The notes below the pieces were generated by a model, which saw nothing but the letters and a program-made list of their open reading frames with translations, was not told the origin of the DNA and made no database searches. From NCBI RefSeq assembly GCF_025506335.1, contig NZ_JANZYO010000001.1, forward strand, positions 342,074 to 406,073: a stretch of 64,000 bases of DNA, read 5' to 3'. This stretch comes from Mumia quercus (GTDB lineage Bacteria > Actinomycetota > Actinomycetes > Propionibacteriales > Nocardioidaceae). The number at the start of each line of letters is the position of its first letter. The stretch's first letter is position 1. The position numbers and the translations under genes are program-made. Below are positions 1 to 8,409 of this stretch, piece by piece.

Positions 1-363
1 CGCATCGCTGTGCTCGGGGCGGCGTTCAAGCCCAACAGCGACGACGTCCGCGACTCCCCGGCCCTCGACGTCGCCGCGCGGCTGCACGTCCAGGGCGCCG
101 AGGTGCGCGTCACCGACCCGCACGCGATCGAGAACGCGCGCCGGACCCACCCCGGGCTCACGTATCTCGCTGGCCTCGACGAGGCCGTCGAGGGCGCGGA
201 CCTCGTGCTCCTGCTGACCGAGTGGCGTGAGTACGTGTCTCTCGACCCTGCGGAACTTGCCAAGCTGGTGCGCACGCCGATCGTCATCGACGGTCGCAAC
301 GTCCTCAACCCGCGGGCCTGGCGCGACGCCGGCTGGACGTACCGGGGCCTCGGCCGGCCGTAG
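1..363 (+). CDS. UDP-glucose 6-dehydrogenase, C-terminal part (5' end outside window)
   Basis: The reading frame is open from the first base and ends at TAG 361-363; the N-terminal NAD-binding part lies outside. The visible 120 residues match the C-terminal UDP-binding domain of the UDP-glucose/GDP-mannose dehydrogenase family: VLGAAFKPNSDDVRDSPAL near the window edge is the family signature, and VIDGRNVLNP near the end is the usual closing motif. Such enzymes oxidise UDP-glucose (or a UDP-HexNAc) to the uronic acid in the cytosol, supplying a precursor for acidic polysaccharides. It sits tail-to-tail with the BY-kinase gene, 3 nt apart, at the edge of the polysaccharide cluster. The exact sugar substrate cannot be told from this half. 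Confidence 0.9.
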   Translation, partial: RIAVLGAAFKPNSDDVRDSPALDVAARLHVQGAEVRVTDPHAIENARRTHPGLTYLAGLDEAVEGADLVLLLTEWREYVSLDPAELAKLVRTPIVIDGRNVLNPRAWRDAGWTYRGLGRP

Positions 364-366
364 CCG

Positions 367-1779
367 TCAGGCTCGGTGCCGGACGCTCTCGGAATCCTCG
401 CGCGGGTGCGCCTTCGGCGGTGGGTCGGTGTGCCCGTAGCCGTATCCGTACCCGGTCCACCCGCCCTCGCGGGACCGCGTCGACGTCATCGTGAGCACCG
501 TCCCGAGCAGTCGCCCGCCGCCGCTGGTGAGGCGTTCGACAGCCTGCCGGACCTGATCACGCGTGGCCTTCTTGGCGCGGACGACCAGGATGGCGCCGTC
601 TGCCTGCGAGGCGAGCACCGCGGCGTCGGTGATCGGGAGCAGCGGCGGGGCGTCGACGATGACGATGTCGTACGCGCCGGCGAGCGCCGTCAGCGTGTCG
701 GCCATCGCCTGGCTCTGGAGCAGCTCGGCCGGGTTCGGCGGGACCGGCCCGCTGGTCAGGACGTCGAGGCACTTGTTCGTCGTGTGCTGCACCGCCTCGG
801 AGAGGCTGGCGCGTCCGATCATCACCGAGGTGAGACCGACGTCAGACGGCAGCCCCATGTACTCCGCGACCCGAGGGCGGCGCAGGTCTCCCTCGACCAG
901 CACCACGCGGTGCTGGGCGATGGCGAGCGTGAGCGCGAGGTTCGTCGCGGTGGTCGTCTTGCCCTCCTCGGGCACCGCGCTGGTGATGACGAGGACCTTG
1001 CGGCTGGCGTCGACGTCGACGAACTGCAGGTTGGTGCGCAGCACGCGGAACGCCTCCGTGCGCGGCGCGAGCAACCCGATCTGCGTGACGAGCGGGCTCT
1101 TGCCGGCAGAGGAGTCGTACGGGATCGCTCCCAGGACGGGAGCGTCCGACACGTCCTGGAGGTCGTCGCTGCTGCGCACCGAGGTGTCGAGCGTCTCGCG
1201 GAGGATGGCGGCGCCGACGCCGACCAGCAGCCCGATCACCAGCGCGAGGCCGAGGATGCGGACGATGTCGGGGCTGGTGGGTGACTCAGGCTCGAAGGCC
1301 TTGTCGACGATGCTGGCCTTGATCGGCGCGCGCTCGCTGGTGCCCGCGGTCTCGAGCTCACGGACGTAGCGGGTGAACTCGGTAGCGGTCGCGTCCGCGA
1401 TCGCCTGCGCCTGCTCGGGGTCGGGGTCGGTCGCGCTCACCTCGAGGATGACTGTCTCGGGGACGACGGACGCGCTGAGGTGATCGGCGAGCTCGCTGGG
1501 TGCGACGTCGAGCCCGAGGCGCCCGGCGACACGTTCGGCGATCTCCTGTCCCGTGATCAACGTGGCGTACGAGGCCACACGCTGCTGGGAGAACAGACCG
1601 CCCTGGTAGGCGTCGCTGCCCTCCGCCTGCGGCGTCGAGACGAACAGGCGGGTCGTGGACGTGTACTCGGGGTCTGCGCGCGCGATCACCACGCCGCCGA
1701 GCGCGAGAGCCAGCGCGACGCAGCCGACGACGATGAGCCAGCGTCGCCGCAGCACCTGAAGGAACTCGTGAACTCCCAC
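367..1779 (-). CDS. Wzz/BY-kinase: polysaccharide chain-length regulator and tyrosine autokinase
   Basis: A membrane protein that controls export and length of the polymer and autophosphorylates on tyrosine. It has two membrane segments (about residues 14-34 and 174-194) flanking a Wzz-type extracellular domain, then a cytosolic P-loop kinase: Walker A SAVPEEGKTTT near 267, A' VVLVEGDLRRP near 293, Walker B IVIVDAPP near 373. The C-terminal tail carries the expected tyrosine cluster, GYGYGYGH. Kinase and Wzz parts are one polypeptide, as in proteobacterial Wzc. The GTG at 1779 is preferred because AAGGAGG lies 5 nt upstream of it; a GTG at 1794 would add 5 residues. A TAGGGT -10-like box is at 1809-1814. 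Divergent from the dehydratase gene. No cognate phosphatase is seen in the window. Confidence 0.9.
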   Translation of the reverse strand: MGVHEFLQVLRRRWLIVVGCVALALALGGVVIARADPEYTSTTRLFVSTPQAEGSDAYQGGLFSQQRVASYATLITGQEIAERVAGRLGLDVAPSELADHLSASVVPETVILEVSATDPDPEQAQAIADATATEFTRYVRELETAGTSERAPIKASIVDKAFEPESPTSPDIVRILGLALVIGLLVGVGAAILRETLDTSVRSSDDLQDVSDAPVLGAIPYDSSAGKSPLVTQIGLLAPRTEAFRVLRTNLQFVDVDASRKVLVITSAVPEEGKTTTATNLALTLAIAQHRVVLVEGDLRRPRVAEYMGLPSDVGLTSVMIGRASLSEAVQHTTNKCLDVLTSGPVPPNPAELLQSQAMADTLTALAGAYDIVIVDAPPLLPITDAAVLASQADGAILVVRAKKATRDQVRQAVERLTSGGGRLLGTVLTMTSTRSREGGWTGYGYGYGHTDPPPKAHPREDSESVRHRA

Positions 1780-1919
1780 GGGGGCCTCCTTCACGGGGAT
1801 CCTCGTTCACCCTAGGGCAGCGTCGCGGGGTCGGCGACCGGCGCGCGTACGACATGCCGATGTCGAAAAGCGTCGCTAATGTCCACCCTCAAGGCGGTCC
1901 CTCGCAGCGAAAGGAACCT

Positions 1920-3746
1920 GTGGCACCTTTGCGACAGCTGCTTCGCCGACGCCGATCGATGGTGCTCGCGGCCTATGACAGCCTCGCCTGGATCCTGGCG
2001 ACGGCTGCGGTCCTGGTCGCGCGCTTCGACGGAAACCTCGAGCCCGTCAGCGGTGCGGGGCTCGCGCTGCTCTGCGCGGTCCTGGTGGTCAGCTTCCTCG
2101 CCTTCGGTCGGGTGTTCCGGCTCCACAGCGGCCGCGCGGTCACGGGCAGCCTCGAAGAGGTGGTCCTGGTCACGGGCGTGGGGGTGACCGCGGGCCTCGT
2201 CGGCTTCTCGCTGAACTTCGTCAGCGACCCGCTCTGGACGCCTCGCGCCGTACCGGTGGGCGCCACTGTCGGCGCGGTCGCGTTGATGGCGTGGGGTCGT
2301 GTGGCGTGGCGCCGGTGGAAGGAGCACGACGCGCGGTTCGAGAATCCCAGTGCGACACCGGTGCTCATTGTGGGCGCGGGCGAGGGTGCCCGGCAGCTGA
2401 TCCACGCGATCCACCGCGATCCTGGTGCGGGATGGCGCCCGGTGGCGCTCGTCGACGACGATCCGCTCAAGCGGCACCTGCGCATCGAGGGAGTGCCGGT
2501 CGTCGGAGGGCGCGACGCGATCGCGGACACGGTGCGCGAGCGGGGCGTCGAGGCCATCATCGTCGCTATCCCCTCGGCCCGTCGCCACGTCGTCCGCGCC
2601 GTCGCCGACGTCGCCCAGGAGGTCGGCGTCGACGTCAAGGTGCTCCCGCCGGTCGCCCAGATTCTTCACAGCCGGGTCGGCCTCGACGACGTCCGCGACC
2701 TCGACATGAGCGACCTGCTCGGACGTGCGCAGGTGGAGACGGACCTGCGCGCGATCTCGGCTTGCCTGACCGGCCGGCGCATCCTTGTCACCGGCGCAGG
2801 TGGCTCGATCGGCGGCGAGCTGTGCCGCCAGGTGCACCAGCTCGGGCCGAGCGCGCTGATCATGCTCGATCGAGACGAGTCGGCGCTGCACTCGGTCCAG
2901 ATGGACGTGTACGGGCGGGCGCCGATGGACGGCGACGACGTCGTGCTGGCCGACATCCGCGACGCGCAGACCATCGGCGCGACCATGGAGGCCTACCGCC
3001 CCGACGTCGTCTTCCACGCCGCGGCGCTCAAGCATCTCCCGGTGCTCGAGCGCTTCCCCGGTGAGGCGGTGAAGACGAACGTCTGGGGGACGCGCAACGT
3101 GCTCGCGGCAGCGCGCGCGGCAGGCGTCCAGCGGTTCGTGAACATCTCGACCGACAAGGCGGCGAACCCGGTCAGCGTCCTCGGATACTCCAAGCGGGTG
3201 GCCGAGGGTCTCACGGCCGCGTGCGACCGCGAGGCCGACGGGACGTACTTGAGCGTGCGGTTCGGGAACGTGCTCGGCAGCCGCGGTTCGGTGCTCACGT
3301 CTTTCGTCCAGCAGATCGCCCAGGGCCGGGCGGTGACGGTGACCCACCCGGACGCGACGCGCTACTTCATGACGATCGAAGAAGCGGTGGGGCTCGTGAT
3401 CCAGGCGACGGCGATCGGCGCGGGCGGCGAGGTCCTCGTGCTCGACATGGGAGACCCCGTGAGCATCCATGCGGTCGCTCGCCGGCTCATCGCGTTGTCG
3501 CACGCCTCGGTCGGCATCGAGTTCATCGGTCTGCGGCACGGGGAGAAGGTTCACGAGGAGCTGTTCGGGCAGGGTGAGGTGGACACGCGGCCCGCGCATC
3601 CCTCGGTCTCGCACGTGCCGGTTGCTCCGCTGCCGTTCACGGCGGTGCAGTCGCTCGATCCGTGGGCTCCCCCTCCGGTCCTGATCCGCGGGCTCGAGCG
3701 CCTGGCTGGCACGCTGCGTCCGTCGGTGTTCGAGGAGGCCGGATGA
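1920..3746 (+). CDS. FlaA1/CapD/PglF-type nucleotide-sugar 4,6-dehydratase (membrane-anchored)
   Basis: Converts a UDP-HexNAc to the 4-keto-6-deoxy sugar at the inner face of the membrane, the first step of bacillosamine-type or FucNAc-type sugar synthesis. The N-terminus has about four hydrophobic segments (residues 12-130), then a Rossmann-like domain (VGAGEGA) and an SDR domain with VTGAGGSIGGELCR near residue 289. The catalytic stretch is STDKA followed by LGYSKR, where PglF/FlaA1 proteins have MGATKR, so the classic SDR tyrosine position is Leu here. Start: GTG 1920 has AAGGA 4 nt upstream; an ATG at 1854 in frame would add 22 residues without a clear ribosome site. First gene of an eight-gene overlapping run. 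The precise stereochemistry of the product is not readable from sequence. Confidence 0.88.
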   Translation: MAPLRQLLRRRRSMVLAAYDSLAWILATAAVLVARFDGNLEPVSGAGLALLCAVLVVSFLAFGRVFRLHSGRAVTGSLEEVVLVTGVGVTAGLVGFSLNFVSDPLWTPRAVPVGATVGAVALMAWGRVAWRRWKEHDARFENPSATPVLIVGAGEGARQLIHAIHRDPGAGWRPVALVDDDPLKRHLRIEGVPVVGGRDAIADTVRERGVEAIIVAIPSARRHVVRAVADVAQEVGVDVKVLPPVAQILHSRVGLDDVRDLDMSDLLGRAQVETDLRAISACLTGRRILVTGAGGSIGGELCRQVHQLGPSALIMLDRDESALHSVQMDVYGRAPMDGDDVVLADIRDAQTIGATMEAYRPDVVFHAAALKHLPVLERFPGEAVKTNVWGTRNVLAAARAAGVQRFVNISTDKAANPVSVLGYSKRVAEGLTAACDREADGTYLSVRFGNVLGSRGSVLTSFVQQIAQGRAVTVTHPDATRYFMTIEEAVGLVIQATAIGAGGEVLVLDMGDPVSIHAVARRLIALSHASVGIEFIGLRHGEKVHEELFGQGEVDTRPAHPSVSHVPVAPLPFTAVQSLDPWAPPPVLIRGLERLAGTLRPSVFEEAG

Positions 3747-4927
3747 CGACACGTCCGGCGCGCGCGGTCTCCGCACCCCCGATCCCCTTCTCGCGACCCG
3801 ACATCACCGAGGAGGAGATCGACGCGGTGACCCGGACCCTGCGCGGAGGCTGGGTGACCACCGGTCCGGCGGCGGCAGGATTCGAGGTCGAGCTCGCCGC
3901 CCTGGTCGGCGGCGGGGTGGAGGCCGTGGCGGTGAGCTCGGCGACGGCTGGGCTCCACCTGGCGCTGGAGGCGTGCGGGATCGGCCCGGGGGACGAGGTG
4001 ATCGTGCCGACGTGGACGTTCACCGCGACCGCCGAGGTCGTGCGCTACCTGGGTGCCGACCCGGTCGTCGTCGACGTGGACCCGGTGACGCTGAACCTCG
4101 AGCCCGCCGCCGTCGAGGCCGCGATCGGTCCTCGGACCCGCGCCGTCCTCGTGGTGCACTTCGGGGGGCTGGCCGCCGACACCGCCGGGATCGCCGCTGT
4201 CGCGCAGGCGCACGGTGTCCGGGTCGTCGAGGACGCGGCCCACGCCCTCCCCGCCTCGCGGGACGGGGCGGCGGTCGGGTCGGCGCCGCACTCCGACGCC
4301 GTCGTCTTCAGCTTCTACGCCACCAAGCCGGTGACGACGGGGGAGGGCGGCATGCTGACGACGCGTGACCCGGCCATCGCCGACCGTGCCCGCGTCATGC
4401 GGCTCCACGGCATCGACCGCGACGCGTTCGACCGCTACCGCACGGCCTCCGCCGGGTGGGCGTACGACGTGGTCGCGCCCGGCTTCAAGAACAACCTGCC
4501 CGACCCCGCCGCCGCGATGGGCCGGGTGCAGCTGCGACGCGCGCACGCGATGCGGACGCGCAGGGCCGCGATCGCGGCGACGTACGCCGCGGAGTGGGCG
4601 CACCTACCGCTCGACCTCCCTGCGTCGGGCCGCCCCGACGACCTCCATGCCTGGCACCTGTTCACCGTGCGGTTGGGCGACGACGCTCCCGTCAGGCGCG
4701 ATGTGTTCGTCGAGGCGCTCGCGCGACGGGGGATCGCGACCAGCGTCCACTTCATCCCGCTGCACCGGCTGACCTACTGGCGTGACTCGCTGGGCTTGCA
4801 GCCGGACGCCTTCCCGGTCGCCGAAGACGCGTACGGGCGGGTCGTCAGCGTGCCGCTGTTCAGCGCGATGACCGATGACGAGGTCACACGCGTCGTCAGC
4901 GCCGTGAGGGAGGTGCTGGAGGCATGA
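3743..4927 (+). CDS. DegT/DnrJ/EryC1/StrS-family sugar aminotransferase (PglE-like)
   Basis: PLP enzyme of 394 residues that transfers an amino group, usually from glutamate, to a 4-keto nucleotide sugar. The start ATG overlaps the upstream stop as ATGA, so it is translationally coupled to the dehydratase whose product it would use. Family marks: GGWVTTGPAAAGFE near the N-terminus, SSATAGLHLAL, VEDAAHA (cofactor ring stacking region), and FSFYATKPVTTGEGG, whose Lys should form the internal aldimine. The C-terminal HFIPLHRL and PLF motifs are also typical. Together with the upstream dehydratase and downstream initiating transferase the order resembles PglF-PglE-PglC of bacillosamine glycosylation clusters. 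The exact substrate remains inferred. Confidence 0.88.
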   Translation: MTTRPARAVSAPPIPFSRPDITEEEIDAVTRTLRGGWVTTGPAAAGFEVELAALVGGGVEAVAVSSATAGLHLALEACGIGPGDEVIVPTWTFTATAEVVRYLGADPVVVDVDPVTLNLEPAAVEAAIGPRTRAVLVVHFGGLAADTAGIAAVAQAHGVRVVEDAAHALPASRDGAAVGSAPHSDAVVFSFYATKPVTTGEGGMLTTRDPAIADRARVMRLHGIDRDAFDRYRTASAGWAYDVVAPGFKNNLPDPAAAMGRVQLRRAHAMRTRRAAIAATYAAEWAHLPLDLPASGRPDDLHAWHLFTVRLGDDAPVRRDVFVEALARRGIATSVHFIPLHRLTYWRDSLGLQPDAFPVAEDAYGRVVSVPLFSAMTDDEVTRVVSAVREVLEA

Positions 4928-5520
4928 GGCGCGTCGTGGAGGCGGTGCTCGCTGCGGCGGCCCTCGTGGTGTTGGCCCCCTTCCTCGCCGTGCTCGCGCT
5001 GGCAGTGCGTCTCGACTCGGGCGGGCCGGCGCTGTTCCGTCAGTGGCGCGTCGGACGAGACGGTGTCCCCTTCCAGATCGTCAAGCTCCGGACCATGTCC
5101 GACGAGAGACTCCGGGCAGGTGCCCCGCTGGTCACGACGGCAGGCGACCCGCGGGTGACCCGGGTCGGGCGCTGGCTGCGGCGGACGAAGCTCGACGAGC
5201 TCCCGCAGCTGGTCAACGTCGTGCGTGGCGAGATGGCGTTCGTCGGGCCACGTCCCGAGGTCGCCCGCTACGTCGCCCTCTGGCCCGACGAGCTGCGCGA
5301 CGAGATCCTCTCCGTACGCCCCGGGCTGACCGATCCGGCGGCCGTCGCGTTGCGGCACGAGGAGGAGGTGCTGGCGGCGCAGCCGGACCCCGAGCGCTAC
5401 TACCGCGAGGTGCTGCTGCCGCAGAAGGCGGCGATGTACCGCGACTACGTCCGTACGCGTGGGGTGGGGCGCGACGTCACGATCGCCGCCCGGACGCTGC
5501 GCGCGGTGGTGAGCGGCTGA
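4924..5520 (+). CDS. initiating sugar-phosphate transferase (PglC/WcaJ-type bacterial sugar transferase)
   Basis: Transfers a sugar-1-phosphate from its nucleotide carrier to undecaprenyl phosphate, starting assembly of the repeat unit on the inner face of the membrane. At 198 residues it is the short PglC-like form without the N-terminal membrane bundle. A single N-terminal hydrophobic segment (about residues 6-24) probably forms the re-entrant anchor. The conserved core is present: FRQWRVGRDG, VKLRTM, LRRTKLDELPQL with its acidic residue, and the GPRPE motif. Overlaps the aminotransferase gene by ATGA and the next gene by one base. Sugar specificity cannot be assigned; a diacetamido-trideoxyhexose or FucNAc would fit the neighbours. 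Confidence 0.9.
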   Translation: MRRVVEAVLAAAALVVLAPFLAVLALAVRLDSGGPALFRQWRVGRDGVPFQIVKLRTMSDERLRAGAPLVTTAGDPRVTRVGRWLRRTKLDELPQLVNVVRGEMAFVGPRPEVARYVALWPDELRDEILSVRPGLTDPAAVALRHEEEVLAAQPDPERYYREVLLPQKAAMYRDYVRTRGVGRDVTIAARTLRAVVSG

Positions 5521-6776
5521 TGCGGATCGGGATCCTCTCGCAGTGGTTCGACCCGGAGCCCGGGCCGGCCCGGCTGCCGGGTGCGCTCGCCCGTGCGCTG
5601 GACGGGCGCGGACACGAGGTGCGGGTGCTGACCGGTTTCCCGAACTACCCGGACGGCGTCGTGAAGGACGGCTACTCCGTACGGTGGCGTGCCGACGAGG
5701 AGGTCGACGGGGTCCGGATCCGGCGCGTGGCGCTCTACCCCAGCCACGACGCCTCGGTCGTGAGGCGGGCCGCGAACTACGCGTCGTTCGGACTCTCCGC
5801 GGCGACGGTCGGCACCTCGTTCTTCCGCGGCCTCGACGTGGTGTGGGTGTCGAACTCACCGGTGACCGTCGGGCTCCCGGTGTGGCGTCTCACGCGGGCG
5901 ATGCGGCTGCCGGTGCTGCTGCACGTGCTCGACCTGTGGCCAGACAACGTCGTCTCGTCAGCGCTCGTCCGCTCGCGGCGCGGGACGGCCGCGATCGCGT
6001 CGGCGGTGCACGGATGGAACCGCTGGATGTACGGCAACGCCTCCCACGTCGCCGGCATCTCCCCGAGCATCGTCGGGCTGCTTGAGGGCCGTGCGGTGCC
6101 GCCAGAGAAGCTCTCGTACGTCCCGCTGTGGGCGGACGAGGAGTCGTTCCGTCCGTGCGAGGGCGATCGTGTCCGGCGTGACCGCGGCGTCCCCGACGAC
6201 CGGGTGGTGGTCCTGTACGGCGGGACGCTCGGTCGAGCGCAGGCGATCGACCACCTCATCGAGGCGTGCGGACGCTACCCGGCCGACGCGCCGCCGGTCG
6301 ACGTGTGGATCGCGGGCAGCGGGGTCGAGGAGGAGGCGCTGCGCGGGCTGGCTCGGCGACGGGCGCACCCCCACGTGCGGGTGAGCTTCCTGGGCCGGGT
6401 GCCGACGGCAGAGATGGCGGAGGTGATGGCTGCCGCCGACCTGCACTACGTCGGCCTGCGGGACGACGCCAACAGCACCGTGACGATGCCGAGCAAGCTC
6501 CAGGCCACGATGGCGTGCGCGCGGCCGATCCTGCTCGCGATCGGCGGCGACGCAGCCGACGTCGTGGAGCGCTCCCGCGCCGGTTTCAGCGTCGCGCCGG
6601 GTGACACGGAGGCATTGGCGGCCGCGCTGGCGAACGCCGCGCGGCTCGGACGGGACGGGCTGCGAGCGAAGGGTCGCGCGGCCCGTGCCGCATACGACCG
6701 CGAGTTCTCCCTGGCGGCCGGCACCACGCGTATCGAGGGGATCCTCGCCGACCTGCATGCGGGGCGGGCGGCATGA
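5520..6776 (+). CDS. glycosyltransferase family 4 (WbuB-like)
   Basis: A 418-residue GT-B transferase that probably adds a sugar to the lipid-linked intermediate on the cytosolic face. It opens with MRIGILSQWFDPEPG, the WbuB-like start in which the loop binds the acceptor, followed by GHEVRVLTGFPNYPDG. The C-terminal half carries the nucleotide-sugar binding region with LYGGTLGRAQ and SFLGRVP, and a MPSKLQATMA stretch in place of the common E(X7)E. The start ATG at 5520 shares its A with the previous TGA stop. WbuB-type enzymes often transfer L-FucNAc, which would fit the CapE-F-G genes downstream, but donor identity is inference. Confidence 0.88.
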   Translation: MRIGILSQWFDPEPGPARLPGALARALDGRGHEVRVLTGFPNYPDGVVKDGYSVRWRADEEVDGVRIRRVALYPSHDASVVRRAANYASFGLSAATVGTSFFRGLDVVWVSNSPVTVGLPVWRLTRAMRLPVLLHVLDLWPDNVVSSALVRSRRGTAAIASAVHGWNRWMYGNASHVAGISPSIVGLLEGRAVPPEKLSYVPLWADEESFRPCEGDRVRRDRGVPDDRVVVLYGGTLGRAQAIDHLIEACGRYPADAPPVDVWIAGSGVEEEALRGLARRRAHPHVRVSFLGRVPTAEMAEVMAAADLHYVGLRDDANSTVTMPSKLQATMACARPILLAIGGDAADVVERSRAGFSVAPGDTEALAAALANAARLGRDGLRAKGRAARAAYDREFSLAAGTTRIEGILADLHAGRAA

Positions 6777-7393
6777 GCATCGAGGTCCGTCCTGCCCGCC
6801 TCTGCGACGTCGCCGAGGTCGTGCGCGTCCACCGGGCAGGCTTTCCGGGGTTCTTCCTCACCTCGCTCGGGCCACGGTTCCTTGTCGCCTTCTACTCCGG
6901 CCTGGTACGGCTCGACCTGGGCATCCTCTTTGTCGCGCTGCGCGGGACGGCGGTGGTCGGCTTCGTCGGCGGATCGCCCGACCAAGCGAGCTTCTACCGT
7001 GCCCTGCTGCGACGACGCGGCCCGCAGCTCGCGCTCGCCGCGTTGCCCGCGCTGCTGCGCCGACCGGCGAGCACCGCGCGCCTCCTGCGCGGGCGCGAGC
7101 GGTTGCACGACGACGAGGCCGCCGCCGTCCCCGCCTGCCTGATGTCGCTCGCGGTCGACCCCGCACTGCACGCGCACGGGTACGGGCGGGCGCTGGTGCA
7201 GGCATTCGAGCACGAGCTCCGCAGTCGCGGGAGTGCGGGGTACGTCCTGACCACCGATGCGGACGGCAACGACGCGACCAACGCGTTCTACCGCAGCCTC
7301 GGACTGGTCCGGACCCGGACCGTCGTCACACGCGAGGGCAGACGGCTCCACGAGTACGCGAGGCAGTGGACGGACCAGGAGGCCATCTCGTGA
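6773..7393 (+). CDS. GNAT-family N-acetyltransferase
   Basis: Acetyl-CoA dependent transferase of 206 residues. The N-terminal IEVRPARLCDVAEVVRVH and the acetyl-CoA loop LAVDPALHAHGYGRALVQA around residues 123-141 are classic GNAT elements, and NAFYRSLGLVRT follows near the C-terminus. It overlaps the GT4 gene by ATGA and the next gene by GTGA. Its place inside a nucleotide-sugar cluster that has a dehydratase and an aminotransferase suggests acetylation of a 4-amino sugar, the job done by GNAT enzymes WecD and PseH elsewhere. No left-handed beta-helix acetyltransferase of the PglD type is seen here. Acetylation of a glycan or a lipid-linked sugar remains possible. Confidence 0.8.
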   Translation: MSIEVRPARLCDVAEVVRVHRAGFPGFFLTSLGPRFLVAFYSGLVRLDLGILFVALRGTAVVGFVGGSPDQASFYRALLRRRGPQLALAALPALLRRPASTARLLRGRERLHDDEAAAVPACLMSLAVDPALHAHGYGRALVQAFEHELRSRGSAGYVLTTDADGNDATNAFYRSLGLVRTRTVVTREGRRLHEYARQWTDQEAIS

Positions 7394-8409
7394 GCGCGCG
7401 GTATCTGGTGACCGGAGGGACCGGCTCGTTCGGCTCGACCATGGTGCGGCGGCTGCTGGCTGGCGACGCGACCGAGGTGCGCGTGCTGAGCCGTGACGAG
7501 GCCAAGCAGGACGACCTGCGTCGGGTCGTCGGTGACGACCGCCTCCAGTTCTTCCTCGGCGACGTCCGCGACGCCTCCAGCGTGCGCGAGGCCGTCGACG
7601 GCGTCGACCACGTGTTCCACGCCGCCGCGCTCAAGCAGGTCCCCAGCTGCGAGTTCTTCCCCATGCAGGCGGTGCGGACCAACGTGGAGGGCAGCAGCAA
7701 CGTCGTCGAGGCCGCGAGCGCCGCGGGGGTGACCTCGGTCGTCTTCCTGAGCACCGACAAGGCCGTGTACCCGATCAACGCCATGGGCATGTCGAAAGCG
7801 TTGATGGAGCGGGTCGCCCAGGCGTACGCCCGCAGCCGTCCGTCGTCGTCGACGACGGTGAGCATCACGCGGTACGGCAACGTGATGTTCTCCCGGGGGT
7901 CGGTGATCCCGGTCTTCGTCCGACAGGTGCTTGCCGGTGAGCCGCTCACGATCACCGACCCGACGATGACCCGCTTCCTCATGTCGCTCGAGGAGTCGGT
8001 GGACCTCGTCGACTACGCCTTCGACCACGCACGCCCGGGTGACCTGTTCGTGAGGAAGGCACCGGCCTGCACGATCGAGGTGCTCGCGCGTGCTGTCGCG
8101 GCGGTGCTGGGCGTCGACGACCCACCGATCAAGGTGCTCGGGGCGCGGCACGGGGAGAAGCTCTTCGAGTCGCTCCTCGGGAGGGAGGAGCGCGCCCGGG
8201 CTGAGGACGCCGGTGACTACTTCCGTGTGCCGCTCGACGCGCGCGGCCTCGACTACGAGCTGTTCGCCGACACCGGCGGCGGCTCCGACCTCACGCTCGA
8301 CGAGGACGACTACAGCTCCCACAACACCACCCGCCTCGACGTCGACGGCGTCAGCGCTCTTCTCCTCGGGCTCCCCGAGATCCAGGCCGCTCGGGAGGCG
8401 GTCGGATGA
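7390..8409 (+). CDS. capE: UDP-N-acetylglucosamine 4,6-dehydratase/5-epimerase, CapE type
   Basis: First enzyme of UDP-N-acetyl-L-fucosamine synthesis: it dehydrates UDP-GlcNAc and inverts C5, giving a 4-keto sugar with L-talo-type configuration. The GTG start at 7390 overlaps the GNAT stop. Residues 5-18 hold the NAD-binding VTGGTGSFGSTMVR, followed by FHAAALKQVPSCEFFP and the catalytic STDKAVYPINAMGMSK, where Met replaces Tyr as in this family. At 339 residues it has the usual CapE/FnlA/WbjB length. The C-terminal part includes GARHGEKLFESLLGREE, also shared with CapE. The two following genes complete the pathway, which makes the assignment strong. Confidence 0.92.
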   Translation: MSARYLVTGGTGSFGSTMVRRLLAGDATEVRVLSRDEAKQDDLRRVVGDDRLQFFLGDVRDASSVREAVDGVDHVFHAAALKQVPSCEFFPMQAVRTNVEGSSNVVEAASAAGVTSVVFLSTDKAVYPINAMGMSKALMERVAQAYARSRPSSSTTVSITRYGNVMFSRGSVIPVFVRQVLAGEPLTITDPTMTRFLMSLEESVDLVDYAFDHARPGDLFVRKAPACTIEVLARAVAAVLGVDDPPIKVLGARHGEKLFESLLGREERARAEDAGDYFRVPLDARGLDYELFADTGGGSDLTLDEDDYSSHNTTRLDVDGVSALLLGLPEIQAAREAVG